Assembly (NCBI RefSeq): GCF_047654785.1
Contig: NZ_JASGKQ010000002.1
Location: 806,001 to 870,000 of the forward strand
Length of the DNA: 64,000 bases
From: Pelomonas sp047654785
GTDB taxonomy: Bacteria > Pseudomonadota > Gammaproteobacteria > Burkholderiales > Burkholderiaceae_C
Direction: 5' to 3'
The notes beneath the pieces were generated by a model, which was given only the letters and a program-made list of their open reading frames with translations, searched no databases and had not been told where the DNA came from. Numbering within the stretch: position 1 is the stretch's first letter; each line of letters begins with the position of its first letter. Both the position numbers and the translations under genes were made by a program. Below are positions 44,250 to 52,621 of this stretch, one piece after another.

Positions 44250-44896
44250 TCACGGCCTGGCCCCCTGCACCCGTTCCAGAATCTTCAGCATGGCCGGCTT
44301 CGCCGCCTCCAACTGCCCGGGCGTGGGCGGGGTCTTGAAGCGGATGGTGCCCTGGTCCACCAGGGCCTTGGCCATGGGCTGGGCCTCGGGGTGGCCGGGC
44401 AGGCTGACGTAGGCGCCGAGGCAGGCCAGCTTCTCGGCGTCGCTCAGCCCCCAGTCCTCGTGGGCGATCAGCGCGCCGAGCAGGCTCTGCGCATGGCCGG
44501 CCTGGGCATCGCGGCGCATCTCGTCGGCGACTTCCTGGCGCTGCGCCGGTGCGAGGCCGCCTCGGGCACGCCGGCCCGCATGGCGCGTGCGGCCAGTTCG
44601 GGCAGCAGCGCGCGGTGCCGGGCCGTGACGGTCTGGCAGCGGCGGGCCTCGGCATCGGCCTCCACCATCAGCTGGGTCATCATGTCGGGCGACACGCCCT
44701 GGCCGCGCAGCGTCTCGAAGCTGGTGCGCCGTGCGTCGGTGGCCGTGCAGCCGCGCAGCTACTGCACGGCCTCCCAGGCCGCCGCCGCTGCTGGCGCCTG
44801 CGCCGCCCCTTGCGACGGCTCCTGCGACATGAAAAACCATCCGCCCGCCACGGCGCCGGCGGCAAGGAGGATCAGCGTCCGGTGGGTGGCGGCCAT
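44250..44896 (-). pseudogene. Decayed gene for a small exported protein (nonsense and frameshift)
   Basis: From ATG 44896 the frame reads a hydrophobic N-terminus (RTLILLAAGAVAGGWFFMSQ) and an Ala-rich linker to WEAVQ, then hits a TAG at about 44758-44760. The same frame resumes LRGCTATDARRTSFETLRG ... MMTQLMVEADAEARRCQT ... LPELAARAMRAGVPEA, then a shift near 44560-44580 moves to GGLAPAQRQEVADEMRRDAQ and AHEDWGLSDAEKLACLGAYV ... MLKILERVQGARP. The total length is not a multiple of three. Two independent lesions argue for a pseudogene rather than one sequencing error. Family not recognised. Confidence 0.75.
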
Positions 44897-44987
44897 GGGT
44901 TCGCGGGCAGGGCTTGTTGCGACGGTGCGCAGCCTAGCGCAGCGAGCGGGCTGCGCAGCCCGCCGTTTCGCGCGGCCGGGGCCGCGA

Positions 44988-46490
44988 TCAGCCCAGCCGC
45001 ACGGGCACGAAGATCTGCTGCCCGTCGCGGGCCACGAGCAATGCCACCGAGTTCGGCTTGCCCTTCATCGCGGCGCGCACCTCGTCCACGCTCTGCACCG
45101 GCTTGCCGTTCAGCGCCAGCAGCACGTCGCCGGGCTGCACGCCGGCCAGCTGGGCCGGGCCGGCCACGCCTTCGACGAGCAGGCCGTGGTCCAGGCCGGC
45201 GCCGCGCAGCTCCTGGCGCTCCAGCGGCCGCAGCGCCAGGCCCAGCTGGCCGCCCTCGGGCGCGGCGCTGGCCTGCGGGGCGTCCTTGTCGGCGCGGCCC
45301 AGGCTGACGGTCTCGCTGTGGTGCGCCTTGTCGCGCCACAGCGCCAGCTTGATCTTGTCGCCCGGCCGCGCCAGGCCCACGCGGCTGGACACGTCGCCCG
45401 CCACGCGCACCGGCTCGCCGTCCAGCGCGGTGATGACGTCGCCCGCCTTCAGCCCGGCCTTGGCCGCGGCGCTGCCGGGCTGCACGCTGGACACCAGCGC
45501 GCCGTCCGGCGCGTCCAGCCCGAAGGACGCGGCCAGCGGCGCGGACAGGTCCTGCAGCGTGACGCCCAGCCGCGCGTGCTCGACCTTGCCGTGCGCGACG
45601 ATCTGGTCCTTCACGCGCAGCGCCACGTCCACCGGGATCGCGAAGGCCAGGCCCTGGAAGCCGCCGCTCTGCGAGTAGATCTGCGCGTTCACGCCGACGA
45701 CGCGGCCCGAGGCGTCGAACAGCGGGCCGCCGGAGTTGCCGGGGTTCACGGCCGCGTCGGTCTGGATGAAGGGCACCACGCTGTCGCCCGGCAGCGAGCG
45801 GCCCTTGGCGCTGACGATGCCCTGCGTGGCCGTCTGCTCGAAGCCGTAGGGCGCGCCGATGGCGAGCACCCAGTCGCCCACCTGCACCTGCCGCGCGTCG
45901 CCCAGCTGCACGGCGGGCAGGCCCTTGGCGTCCACCTTCAGCACGGCGATGTCGGTGGCCGGGTCGCTGCCCAGCACCTGGGCGGCGAACTCGCGGCGGT
46001 CGCTGAGCTTGACGGTGACCTGCTTGGCCTCGCGCACCACGTGGGCGTTGGTCAGCACCAGCCCGTCGGCGCTGATGATGAAGCCCGAGCCCTGGCCGCG
46101 GAAGGGCTGGGCGCCGGGGTTGATCTGCTGCGGCAGGCGCAGCCCGGGGATGCCGCGGAAGAAGCGGAAGAAGGGGTCGTCCCCGGCGTCCTGGCCCGGC
46201 TGCAGGGCGGCGGGGCCGTCTACCTGGTGCAGCCCGGCCACCGTGATGCCGACGACGGCGGGCCCCTGCGCCTGCACGATGGCGCGGTAGTTGGGCAGTT
46301 GCGCGGGGGGCAGCGCCGCAGCGGGCGCGGTGGGCGGCGTGGATGAGGCCGCCGGGGTGGCGCCGGTGCCGGCCTTGTCCTGCAGCCAGCCGGGCGCCGG
46401 CCAGCCGATGGCGGTGGTGGTGACGGTCACGCCCGCGGCCAGCAGCGCGGCGGCGGCGGCAGTCAGGGTGATCTTGGCGGTCTGGGTCAT
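44988..46490 (-). CDS. DegP/DegQ-like periplasmic serine protease (HtrA family)
   Basis: 500 aa: N-terminal signal/anchor (TLTAAAAALLAAGVTVTTTA), trypsin-like domain with catalytic H150 (LTNAHVV), D180 (ATDIAVLK) and S253 (NPGNSGGPLFD), then two PDZ domains (RLGVTLQDLSAPLAASFGL; QLGLALRPLERQELRGAGL...GVQPGDVLLALNGK). Envelope protein quality control is the expected role. Encoded 92 bp downstream of the histidine kinase gene on the same strand, so it may be under control of that two-component system. Confidence 0.94.
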   Translation of the reverse strand: MTQTAKITLTAAAAALLAAGVTVTTTAIGWPAPGWLQDKAGTGATPAASSTPPTAPAAALPPAQLPNYRAIVQAQGPAVVGITVAGLHQVDGPAALQPGQDAGDDPFFRFFRGIPGLRLPQQINPGAQPFRGQGSGFIISADGLVLTNAHVVREAKQVTVKLSDRREFAAQVLGSDPATDIAVLKVDAKGLPAVQLGDARQVQVGDWVLAIGAPYGFEQTATQGIVSAKGRSLPGDSVVPFIQTDAAVNPGNSGGPLFDASGRVVGVNAQIYSQSGGFQGLAFAIPVDVALRVKDQIVAHGKVEHARLGVTLQDLSAPLAASFGLDAPDGALVSSVQPGSAAAKAGLKAGDVITALDGEPVRVAGDVSSRVGLARPGDKIKLALWRDKAHHSETVSLGRADKDAPQASAAPEGGQLGLALRPLERQELRGAGLDHGLLVEGVAGPAQLAGVQPGDVLLALNGKPVQSVDEVRAAMKGKPNSVALLVARDGQQIFVPVRLG

Positions 46491-46582
46491 CGAAGGCTCC
46501 TCATGCGGGCTGCGGCGCAGCCGGTGCGGGCCACTCTAGGCAGCGCGGGTGAGGGGCCGATGAGGCGAAGGTGAGGCGAAAG

Positions 46583-47908
46583 TTAGGCCGCCGCGCCGGC
46601 CGGCCAGGCGATCTCGGCGCGCAGGCCGCCGAGCGGCGCCGTCGCCAGCCGTACCGCCGCGCCCTGCTGGCGCGCGGCCGCCTGCACGATGGCCAGGCCC
46701 AGGCCGCTGCCGGACACGCCGGCGTCCTCGCCGCGCTGGAAGCGGTCGAACGCGCGCTCGCGCTGGCCGGGCGGGATGCCCGGGCCGTCGTCGTCCACGC
46801 GCAGCAGCGGCGCGCCGCCGTCGCGCAGCGCGCTGACCTGCACCGTGCGCGCGCCGTACTTGACCGCGTTGTCGACCAGGTTGCGCAGCGCGCCGCGCAG
46901 CGCCTGCGCATCGCCGCTGAGCGGCAGCGGGCCGGGGGCGTCCAGCGCCAGCGCGACGCCGGCCTGGTCGGCCAGGGGCTGCACGTCGGCCACCGCCTGG
47001 CGGGCCAGCTCGGCCAGGTCCAGCGGCTGCGCGGCCGCGGCGGCGCCGGGCTCGGCGCGGGCCAGCGCCAGCAGCTGCTCGACGAGGTGGGCCGCGCGGT
47101 CGATGCCGCCGCGCAGGCGGGCGACGGCCTCGTCCTGCTGCGCGCCCGGCGTGGCGCCGTGCAGCAGGCCCAGCTGCAGCTTCAGCGCGGTGAGCGGGGT
47201 GCGCAGCTCGTGGGCGGCGTCGGCGACGAAGCTGCGCTGCGCGTCCAGGGCCTCGTCCAGCCGTGCCAGCAGGCCGTTGAAGGCGTCCACCAGCGGCGCC
47301 ACCTCGCCGGGCAGCCCGGCGGTGGGCAGCGCGTCCCGCGCGCCGGCGCCGCGCGCCCGGGCCGCCTGCGTCACGCGCGCCAGCGGCGCCAGCGACACGC
47401 CGAGCAGCCACCACAGCGCCGCGGCCACCAGCGGCAGCGCCACCGCCACCGGCACCACGCTGCGCAGCGCCGCCAGCGCGGCGAGCTTCTGCCGCACGGC
47501 CAGCGGCTGTGCCACCTGCACCACGCGCTGCGGCGTGGCGGCGCTGAACACGCGCCAGTCCTGCCCGCCCAGGCGCAGGTGCGAGAAGCCCAGCACCGCG
47601 CGCGGCGGCAGCGGCTCGGTCATGCCCTGCGGCCGGCTGGTGTACAGCTCCAGCCCCTGCACGGACCAGATCTGCACGACGTAGTCGAACCCCGGGTCCG
47701 CCAGCGCGGCGGCCTCGTTGGGCGCGACGCGGCCCTGGTCGCGCAGCGACAGCGCGGTCTGGCGCAGCTGGTAGTCGAACAGCACGTCGGCCTCGGCGCG
47801 CACGCTGTAGTAGGTGGCGCCGCCCACGGCCAGCGCCGTCACGCCGCCCAGCGCCGCGAGCAGCGCGAACAGCCGCCCGCGCAACGTGGAGAGCGCCCGC
47901 CTAGCCAT
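46583..47908 (-). CDS. QseC-like sensor histidine kinase
   Basis: 441 aa: membrane helix 1 (RLFALLAALGGVTALAVGGA), a periplasmic 2CSK-N-like domain (ALSLRDQGRVAPNEAAALAD, VVQIWSVQGLELYTS), helix 2 (VVPVAVALPLVAAALWWLLG), HAMP, H-box FVADAAHELRTPLTALKLQL with H233, and ATPase boxes LRNLVDNAVKYG, DDDGPGIP, GSGLGLAIV. ATG at 47908 is used; in-frame sequence further upstream runs into repeat copy C. Partner of the OmpR-type regulator just upstream. Confidence 0.93.
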   Translation of the reverse strand: MARRALSTLRGRLFALLAALGGVTALAVGGATYYSVRAEADVLFDYQLRQTALSLRDQGRVAPNEAAALADPGFDYVVQIWSVQGLELYTSRPQGMTEPLPPRAVLGFSHLRLGGQDWRVFSAATPQRVVQVAQPLAVRQKLAALAALRSVVPVAVALPLVAAALWWLLGVSLAPLARVTQAARARGAGARDALPTAGLPGEVAPLVDAFNGLLARLDEALDAQRSFVADAAHELRTPLTALKLQLGLLHGATPGAQQDEAVARLRGGIDRAAHLVEQLLALARAEPGAAAAAQPLDLAELARQAVADVQPLADQAGVALALDAPGPLPLSGDAQALRGALRNLVDNAVKYGARTVQVSALRDGGAPLLRVDDDGPGIPPGQRERAFDRFQRGEDAGVSGSGLGLAIVQAAARQQGAAVRLATAPLGGLRAEIAWPAGAAA

Positions 47909-47920
47909 GGTGCGGCGCGT

Positions 47921-48057
47921 GCGGGCCGAGCGCCGGGCCGCTCCCAAGCCGGCCCGCAGACGATGTGCGAGCGGGGCAAGCCCCGCGAGCATCGCCGTCC
48001 CCCCGGGGGACCGGCAGGGCAGGCCCGCGTCCAGCGGCGCCTGGGCTGACGAGGGGC
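47921..48057 (+). repeat. Dispersed intergenic repeat, copy C
   Basis: Core 47921-48009 shares GCGGGCCGAGCGCCGGGCCGC, CCCAAGCCGGCCCG, CGATGTGC...GCATCGCCGTCCCCCC with copies A and B. The central inner arms are quite different here (CGGGGC-AA-GCCCCG) yet still pair. Ends GAGGGGC two bases before the stop codon region of the response regulator gene (48059). It separates regulator and kinase genes of one probable operon. Confidence 0.8.
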
Positions 48058-48058
48058 C

Positions 48059-48724
48059 TCATTTCTCCGGCCCGGCGTAGTAGCCCAGGCCGCGCACCGT
48101 GTGCAGCAGGTCCGCGCCCAGCTTCTTGCGCAGCTGGTGCATGTAGACGCTGATCGCGTTGCTCTCCAGCTCCTCGCCCCAGCCGTAGAGCCGGTCCTCC
48201 AGCTGCGCGCGCGAGACGATGGCGCCGGGCCGCTCCAGCAGCGCCTGCAGCAGCGCGAACTCGCGGGCCGACAGCAGCACCGGCCGGCCGGCGCGGGTGA
48301 CCTCGCGCGTGGCGGGGTCCAGCCGCAGGTCGGCCACCTGCAGCGCGGTGTCGGCGCGGCCGCCGTGGCGGCGCGCGACGGCGCGCAGCCGGGCCAGCAG
48401 CTCGTCCAGCTCGAAGGGCTTGACGAGGTAGTCGTCGGCGCCCGCGTCCAGCCCGGCCACCTTGTCGGCCAGCGCGTCGCGCGCGGTCATCACCAGCACC
48501 GGCGTGGCGTCGCCGCGGGCGCGCAGGCTCTTCAGCACGTCCAGGCCGCCGCGCCGGGGCAGGCCCAGGTCCAGCAGCACGGCGTCGAAGCGCTCGCCGC
48601 TGGCCAGCACCGCGTCGGCGGCCTGGCCGTCGCGCAGCCAGTCGGCCGCGAAGCCCTGGCGGCGCAGCGCTTCGCGCAGGCTGTCGCCGATCATGGGGTC
48701 GTCTTCGACGAGCAGCAGGCGCAT
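48059..48724 (-). CDS. OmpR-family response regulator (QseB-like)
   Basis: 221 aa: receiver domain MRLLLVEDDPMIGDSLREAL with phospho-acceptor D52 in FDAVLLDLGLP and K102-type switch in DDYLVKPFELDEL, then a winged-helix DNA-binding domain (VTRAGRPVLLSAREFALLQA, SNAISVYMHQLRKKLGADLL, HTVRGLGYY). Start ATG at 48724 is the canonical N-terminus. First gene of a regulator-kinase-protease run on the minus strand. Confidence 0.95.
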   Translation of the reverse strand: MRLLLVEDDPMIGDSLREALRRQGFAADWLRDGQAADAVLASGERFDAVLLDLGLPRRGGLDVLKSLRARGDATPVLVMTARDALADKVAGLDAGADDYLVKPFELDELLARLRAVARRHGGRADTALQVADLRLDPATREVTRAGRPVLLSAREFALLQALLERPGAIVSRAQLEDRLYGWGEELESNAISVYMHQLRKKLGADLLHTVRGLGYYAGPEK

Positions 48725-48783
48725 GGGCGGTGGGGCGGCAGTCGCATGGGGGGCGAGCTTAAGGGGCGGCGGCCGCCCGCCGT

Positions 48784-49368
48784 TCAGCCGGCCGGCGCGA
48801 TCGCCGCCTTGTAGACGGACTGGCGCGGCGCGGCCATCAGCCGGCGCAGCATCGGCGCGAAGAAGTCCAGCGGCAGCGTCTCGGCGGCGGGGTCGAACGC
48901 GGGGTTGTCGTAGCGCTCGACGAACTCGGCCGTGCGCTCGAAGTGCGGGTGGCCGCGGAACTGCTCGCGCAGGTCGCGGTCCAGCCCGATGTGGTGGAAG
49001 AAGTTGTGCCCCTGGAAGATGCCGTGCTGCTGCACCATCCACAGGTTGGCCTCCGTCACGAAGGGCTTGAGGATGGCGGCGGCGATGTCGGGGTGGTTGA
49101 AGCTGCCCAGCGTGTCGCCGATGTCGTGCAGCAGCGCGCAGCAGACGTATTCCTCGTCGCGCCCGTCGCGGTGGGCGAGCGTGGCGGTCTGCAGGCAGTG
49201 GGTGAGGCGGTCCACTGGGAAGCCGCCGAAGTCGCCGTCCAGCAGCCGCAGGTGGCCGAGCACGCGGTCGGGCAGCGTGCGGGCCATCTGCATCGCCTCC
49301 GGGACGATGGCGGCCCAGTCGTCGCGGGTGCTTGCGTCCATGCGGGTGAAGGTGGCGCGTGCGTTCAT
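48784..49368 (-). CDS. HD-domain metal-dependent hydrolase/oxygenase-like protein
   Basis: 194-aa HD-superfamily protein. Metal-ligand pattern: H in VDRLTHCLQTATLAHRDG, HD in CALLHDIGDTLG, H in QHGIFQGHNFFHHIG. The pattern resembles PhnZ / inositol-oxygenase-like HD proteins as well as ordinary phosphohydrolases, and no phosphonate genes are nearby, so the reaction is open. Divergent from an amino acid transporter operon across 196 bp that contains sigma-54 signals. Confidence 0.82.
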   Translation of the reverse strand: MNARATFTRMDASTRDDWAAIVPEAMQMARTLPDRVLGHLRLLDGDFGGFPVDRLTHCLQTATLAHRDGRDEEYVCCALLHDIGDTLGSFNHPDIAAAILKPFVTEANLWMVQQHGIFQGHNFFHHIGLDRDLREQFRGHPHFERTAEFVERYDNPAFDPAAETLPLDFFAPMLRRLMAAPRQSVYKAAIAPAG

Positions 49369-49431
49369 GGCGGCTCCGGTGGCGGGTGCGGCGATTCTGC
49401 GCCGCGTGCTGGGGCGCCTGCTGTCACGTGC

Positions 49432-49448
49432 GGCACTGTGCTGGTGCC
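49432..49448 (+). promoter_or_regulatory. NtrC-like upstream activator site
   Basis: GGCACTGTGCTGGTGCC matches the NtrC enhancer pattern GCACY-N5-GGTGC, centred near 49440, about 97 bp upstream of the predicted sigma-54 transcription start of the amino acid transporter. Good match and good position, but a single site. Confidence 0.6.
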
Positions 49449-49510
49449 TGCCGGCCCGCGGCGGCCGCGGCGGCGGCCCAGGGCGGTGCGTCTGCCGGGC
49501 GGGGCGGCGC

Positions 49511-49525
49511 TGGCACGGAAGCTGC
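49511..49525 (+). promoter_or_regulatory. Sigma-54 promoter of the amino acid ABC transporter operon
   Basis: TGGCAC-GGAAG-CTGC: GG at 49512-49513 and GC at 49524-49525 are separated by exactly 10 bp, and TGGCAC is the perfect -24 box. Predicted start about 49537, 28 bp before the ATG at 49565. Confidence 0.7.
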
Positions 49526-49564
49526 GGAGTGCGGGCTGCGCCGAACCCTCAGGAGACCCGCCCC

Positions 49565-50353
49565 ATGACCCCGTCCGCTTCCCGACGCCTGCTGCTGGCC
49601 GCCGGCCTCGCGCTGCTCGCCGCCACCGCCCAGGCGCAGACCGCGCTGGACACCATCGCCAAGCGCAAGACCGTCCGGATCGCCATCCCGACCGATTACC
49701 CGCCCTATGGCTTCGTCGGCCCCGACATGGCGCCGCAGGGCCTGGACGTGGCCGTGGCCCAGCTGATCGCCGCCCGGCTGGGCGTGAAGGCCGAGCTGGT
49801 GCCGGTGACCAGCGCCAACCGCATCCCCTACCTGCAGACGAAGAAGGCCGACCTCGTCATCTCCACGCTGGGCAAGAACCCGGAGCGCGAGAAGGTCATC
49901 AACTTCAGCGCCGCCTACGCGCCGTTCTACCAGGCGGTGTTCGCGGCCAGGAGCCTGCCGGTCAAGCGCTGGGCCGACCTGGCCGGCAAGAGCGTGGCCG
50001 TGACGCGCGGCGCGATGGAGGACCAGGAGCTGGCCAAGGTCGCGCCGCCGACGCTGGAGTTCAAGCGCTTCGAGGACAACAACGCCACCATCGCCGCCTT
50101 CGCCGCCGGCCAGACGCAGCTGCTGGCCACCAGCGCCTCGGTGGCCGGCAACCTGATGCAGCGCAACCCGGGCCTGGGCACGGAGTTCAAGCTGCTGCTG
50201 AAGGACAGCCCCTGCTTCGTCGGCGTGGCCAAGGGCGAGGACGCGCTGCTGGCCAAGGTCAACGAGATCATCGCCGCGGCCAAGGCGGCGGGCGAGCTGG
50301 AGGCGCTGTCGAAGAAGTGGCTGGGCCGCGGCGCGGGCGAGCTGCCGTCGTGA
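49565..50353 (+). CDS. Polar amino acid ABC transporter substrate-binding protein
   Basis: 262-aa periplasmic binding protein (SBP_bac_3 family). Signal peptide (RLLLAAGLALLAATAQA|QTA), then the family N-terminus TVRIAIPTDYPPYGFVGPD, ligand-contact stretches GLDVAVAQLIAARLGVKAEL, and DLVISTLGKNPEREKVINFS (where D/R residues bind the amino acid backbone). The ATG at 49565 is preceded by AGGAG. Followed by two permease genes and the ATPase, so it belongs to a complete polar amino acid uptake system. Confidence 0.92.
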   Translation: MTPSASRRLLLAAGLALLAATAQAQTALDTIAKRKTVRIAIPTDYPPYGFVGPDMAPQGLDVAVAQLIAARLGVKAELVPVTSANRIPYLQTKKADLVISTLGKNPEREKVINFSAAYAPFYQAVFAARSLPVKRWADLAGKSVAVTRGAMEDQELAKVAPPTLEFKRFEDNNATIAAFAAGQTQLLATSASVAGNLMQRNPGLGTEFKLLLKDSPCFVGVAKGEDALLAKVNEIIAAAKAAGELEALSKKWLGRGAGELPS

Positions 50354-50414
50354 ACCCGCCCCCTGCCGGCGGCGCGGCTGAAGGCGCATCCCGGCCGCGA
50401 ACCCCGGTGACGAC

Positions 50415-51089
50415 ATGACCCAATTCGATTTCATGGCCGTGCTGGCCGAATGGCCGCTGCTGCTGACGGGGCTGGCGTGGACGCTGGGGCTCACGCTCGT
50501 CGCCACGCCGCTGGGCCTGGCCATCGCCACGCTGGGCGCGTGGTCGCGCGCCTGCGGGCCGGCGTGGCTGCGGCGGCTGCTGGGCGGGTACGTGGAGCTG
50601 CTGCGCAACACGCCCTTCATCGTGCAGCTGTTCTTCATCTTCTTCGGCCTGCCGGCGCTGGGCGTGAAGCTGTCGCCCGAGGCGGCCTCGCTGATCGCGA
50701 TGACGCTCAACCTCGGCGCCTACGGTACCGAGATCCTGCGCGCCGGCATCCAGGCCACGCCGCGCGGCCAGTGGGAGGCGGCGCAGAGCCTGGCGCTCAG
50801 CCCCGTGCAGACCTTCCTGCGCGTCGTGCTGCCGCCGGCCTTCCAGCGCGTGTGGCCGGCGCTGACGAGCCAGATCATCATCGTCATGCTGGGCTCGGCC
50901 GTCTGCGGGCAGATCTCGACCGAGGAGCTGAGCTACGCGGCCAACCTCATCCAGGGCCGCAACTTCCGCGCCTTCGAGGCATTCATCGTCGCCACGGGGC
51001 TGTACCTGGTGCTGGCCGTGCTGGCGCGCCGGCTGCTGACGTGGGCGGGGCCGCGCTTCGTCTTCGGCCGGGGGAGCGGCCATGGTTGA
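50415..51089 (+). CDS. Polar amino acid ABC transporter permease 1
   Basis: 224-aa HisM/GlnP-type inner-membrane permease with about five helices. The cytoplasmic EAA loop is GIQATPRGQWEAAQSLALSP. N-terminal FDFMAVLAEWPLLLTGLAWT is typical of the family. The end overlaps the next permease gene by 8 bp, indicating coupled translation and a heterodimeric channel. Confidence 0.93.
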   Translation: MTQFDFMAVLAEWPLLLTGLAWTLGLTLVATPLGLAIATLGAWSRACGPAWLRRLLGGYVELLRNTPFIVQLFFIFFGLPALGVKLSPEAASLIAMTLNLGAYGTEILRAGIQATPRGQWEAAQSLALSPVQTFLRVVLPPAFQRVWPALTSQIIIVMLGSAVCGQISTEELSYAANLIQGRNFRAFEAFIVATGLYLVLAVLARRLLTWAGPRFVFGRGSGHG

Positions 51090-51718
51090 GTTCACGCTGT
51101 GGGACATCCTGCGCAACCTGCTGCTGGCGCTGCGCTGGACGGTGGCGCTGTCGCTGATCGCCTTCGTCGGCGGCGGCCTCGTCGGCGGGCTGCTGCTGAC
51201 GCTGCGGCTGGGCCTGGGCCGGCCCGCGCAGCGCGCCGTCGCGCTGTATGTGCAGCTGTTCCAGGGCACGCCGCTGCTGATGCAGCTGTTCCTGGCCTAC
51301 TTCGGCCTGGCGCTGCTGGGCGTGGAGGTGTCGGCCTGGACGGCCGCGGCGCTGGCGCTGACGCTCTACACCAGCGCCTACCTCGTCGAGATCTGGCGCG
51401 GCTGCGTGGACGCGGTGCCGCGCGGCCAGTGGGAGGCGGCGCGCAGCCTGGCGCTGAGCTTCGGCGAGCAGCTGCGCCACGTCATCCTGCCGCAGGCGCT
51501 GAAGCTGGCCATCGCGCCGACGGTGGGCTTCCTGGTGCAGGTCATCAAGGGCACGGCGCTGGCGTCGGTGATCGGCTTCGTCGAGCTGACCAAGGCCGGC
51601 AGCATGATCGCCAACGCCAGCTTCAAGCCCTTCCTCGTCTTCGGCTGCGTGGCGCTGTTCTATTTCGCGCTGTGCTTCCCCGTCAGCCTGTTCGCTCAAC
51701 ACCTGGAAGGCCGGCGCC

Positions 51719-51735
<17 letters not shown>
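51082..51735 (+). CDS. Polar amino acid ABC transporter permease 2
   Basis: 217-aa second permease with EAA loop CVDAVPRGQWEAARSLALSF and the start MVEFTLWDILRNLLLALRWT. It overlaps the upstream permease by 8 bp and the downstream ATPase gene by 17 bp. Confidence 0.93.
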
Positions 51736-52501
<766 letters not shown>

Positions 52502-52520
52502 GCGGCCCCGGCCCGCCGCC

Positions 52521-52551
52521 GTCCGGACTGTCCGGCCCCTGTCCGCGGACA
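52521..52551 (+). promoter_or_regulatory. Candidate enhancer: paired palindromes upstream of the efflux operon
   Basis: GTCCGGAC (52521-52528) and TGTCCGCGGACA (52540-52551) share a GTCCG/CGGAC half-site. Their centres are 21 bp apart, about two helical turns, as expected for two dimers of an NtrC-type activator on one DNA face. They lie about 76 and 97 bp upstream of the predicted transcription start. Confidence 0.55.
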
Positions 52552-52594
52552 CCGTCCGCCGCGCCAAGTGGTTGATTCATAAGGCCGCCGTCGC

Positions 52595-52609
52595 TGGCAC
52601 ACCGCTTGC
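52595..52609 (+). promoter_or_regulatory. Sigma-54 promoter of the MacB/FtsX efflux operon
   Basis: TGGCAC-ACCGC-TTGC: a perfect -24 box (GG 52596-52597) and -12 box (GC 52608-52609) with 10 bp between the invariant pairs. Predicted start about 52621, one base before the ATG at 52622. The motif AAGTGGTTGATTCATAA (52566-52582) lies just upstream. Confidence 0.8.
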
Positions 52610-52621
52610 GAAAAGCGGTGC

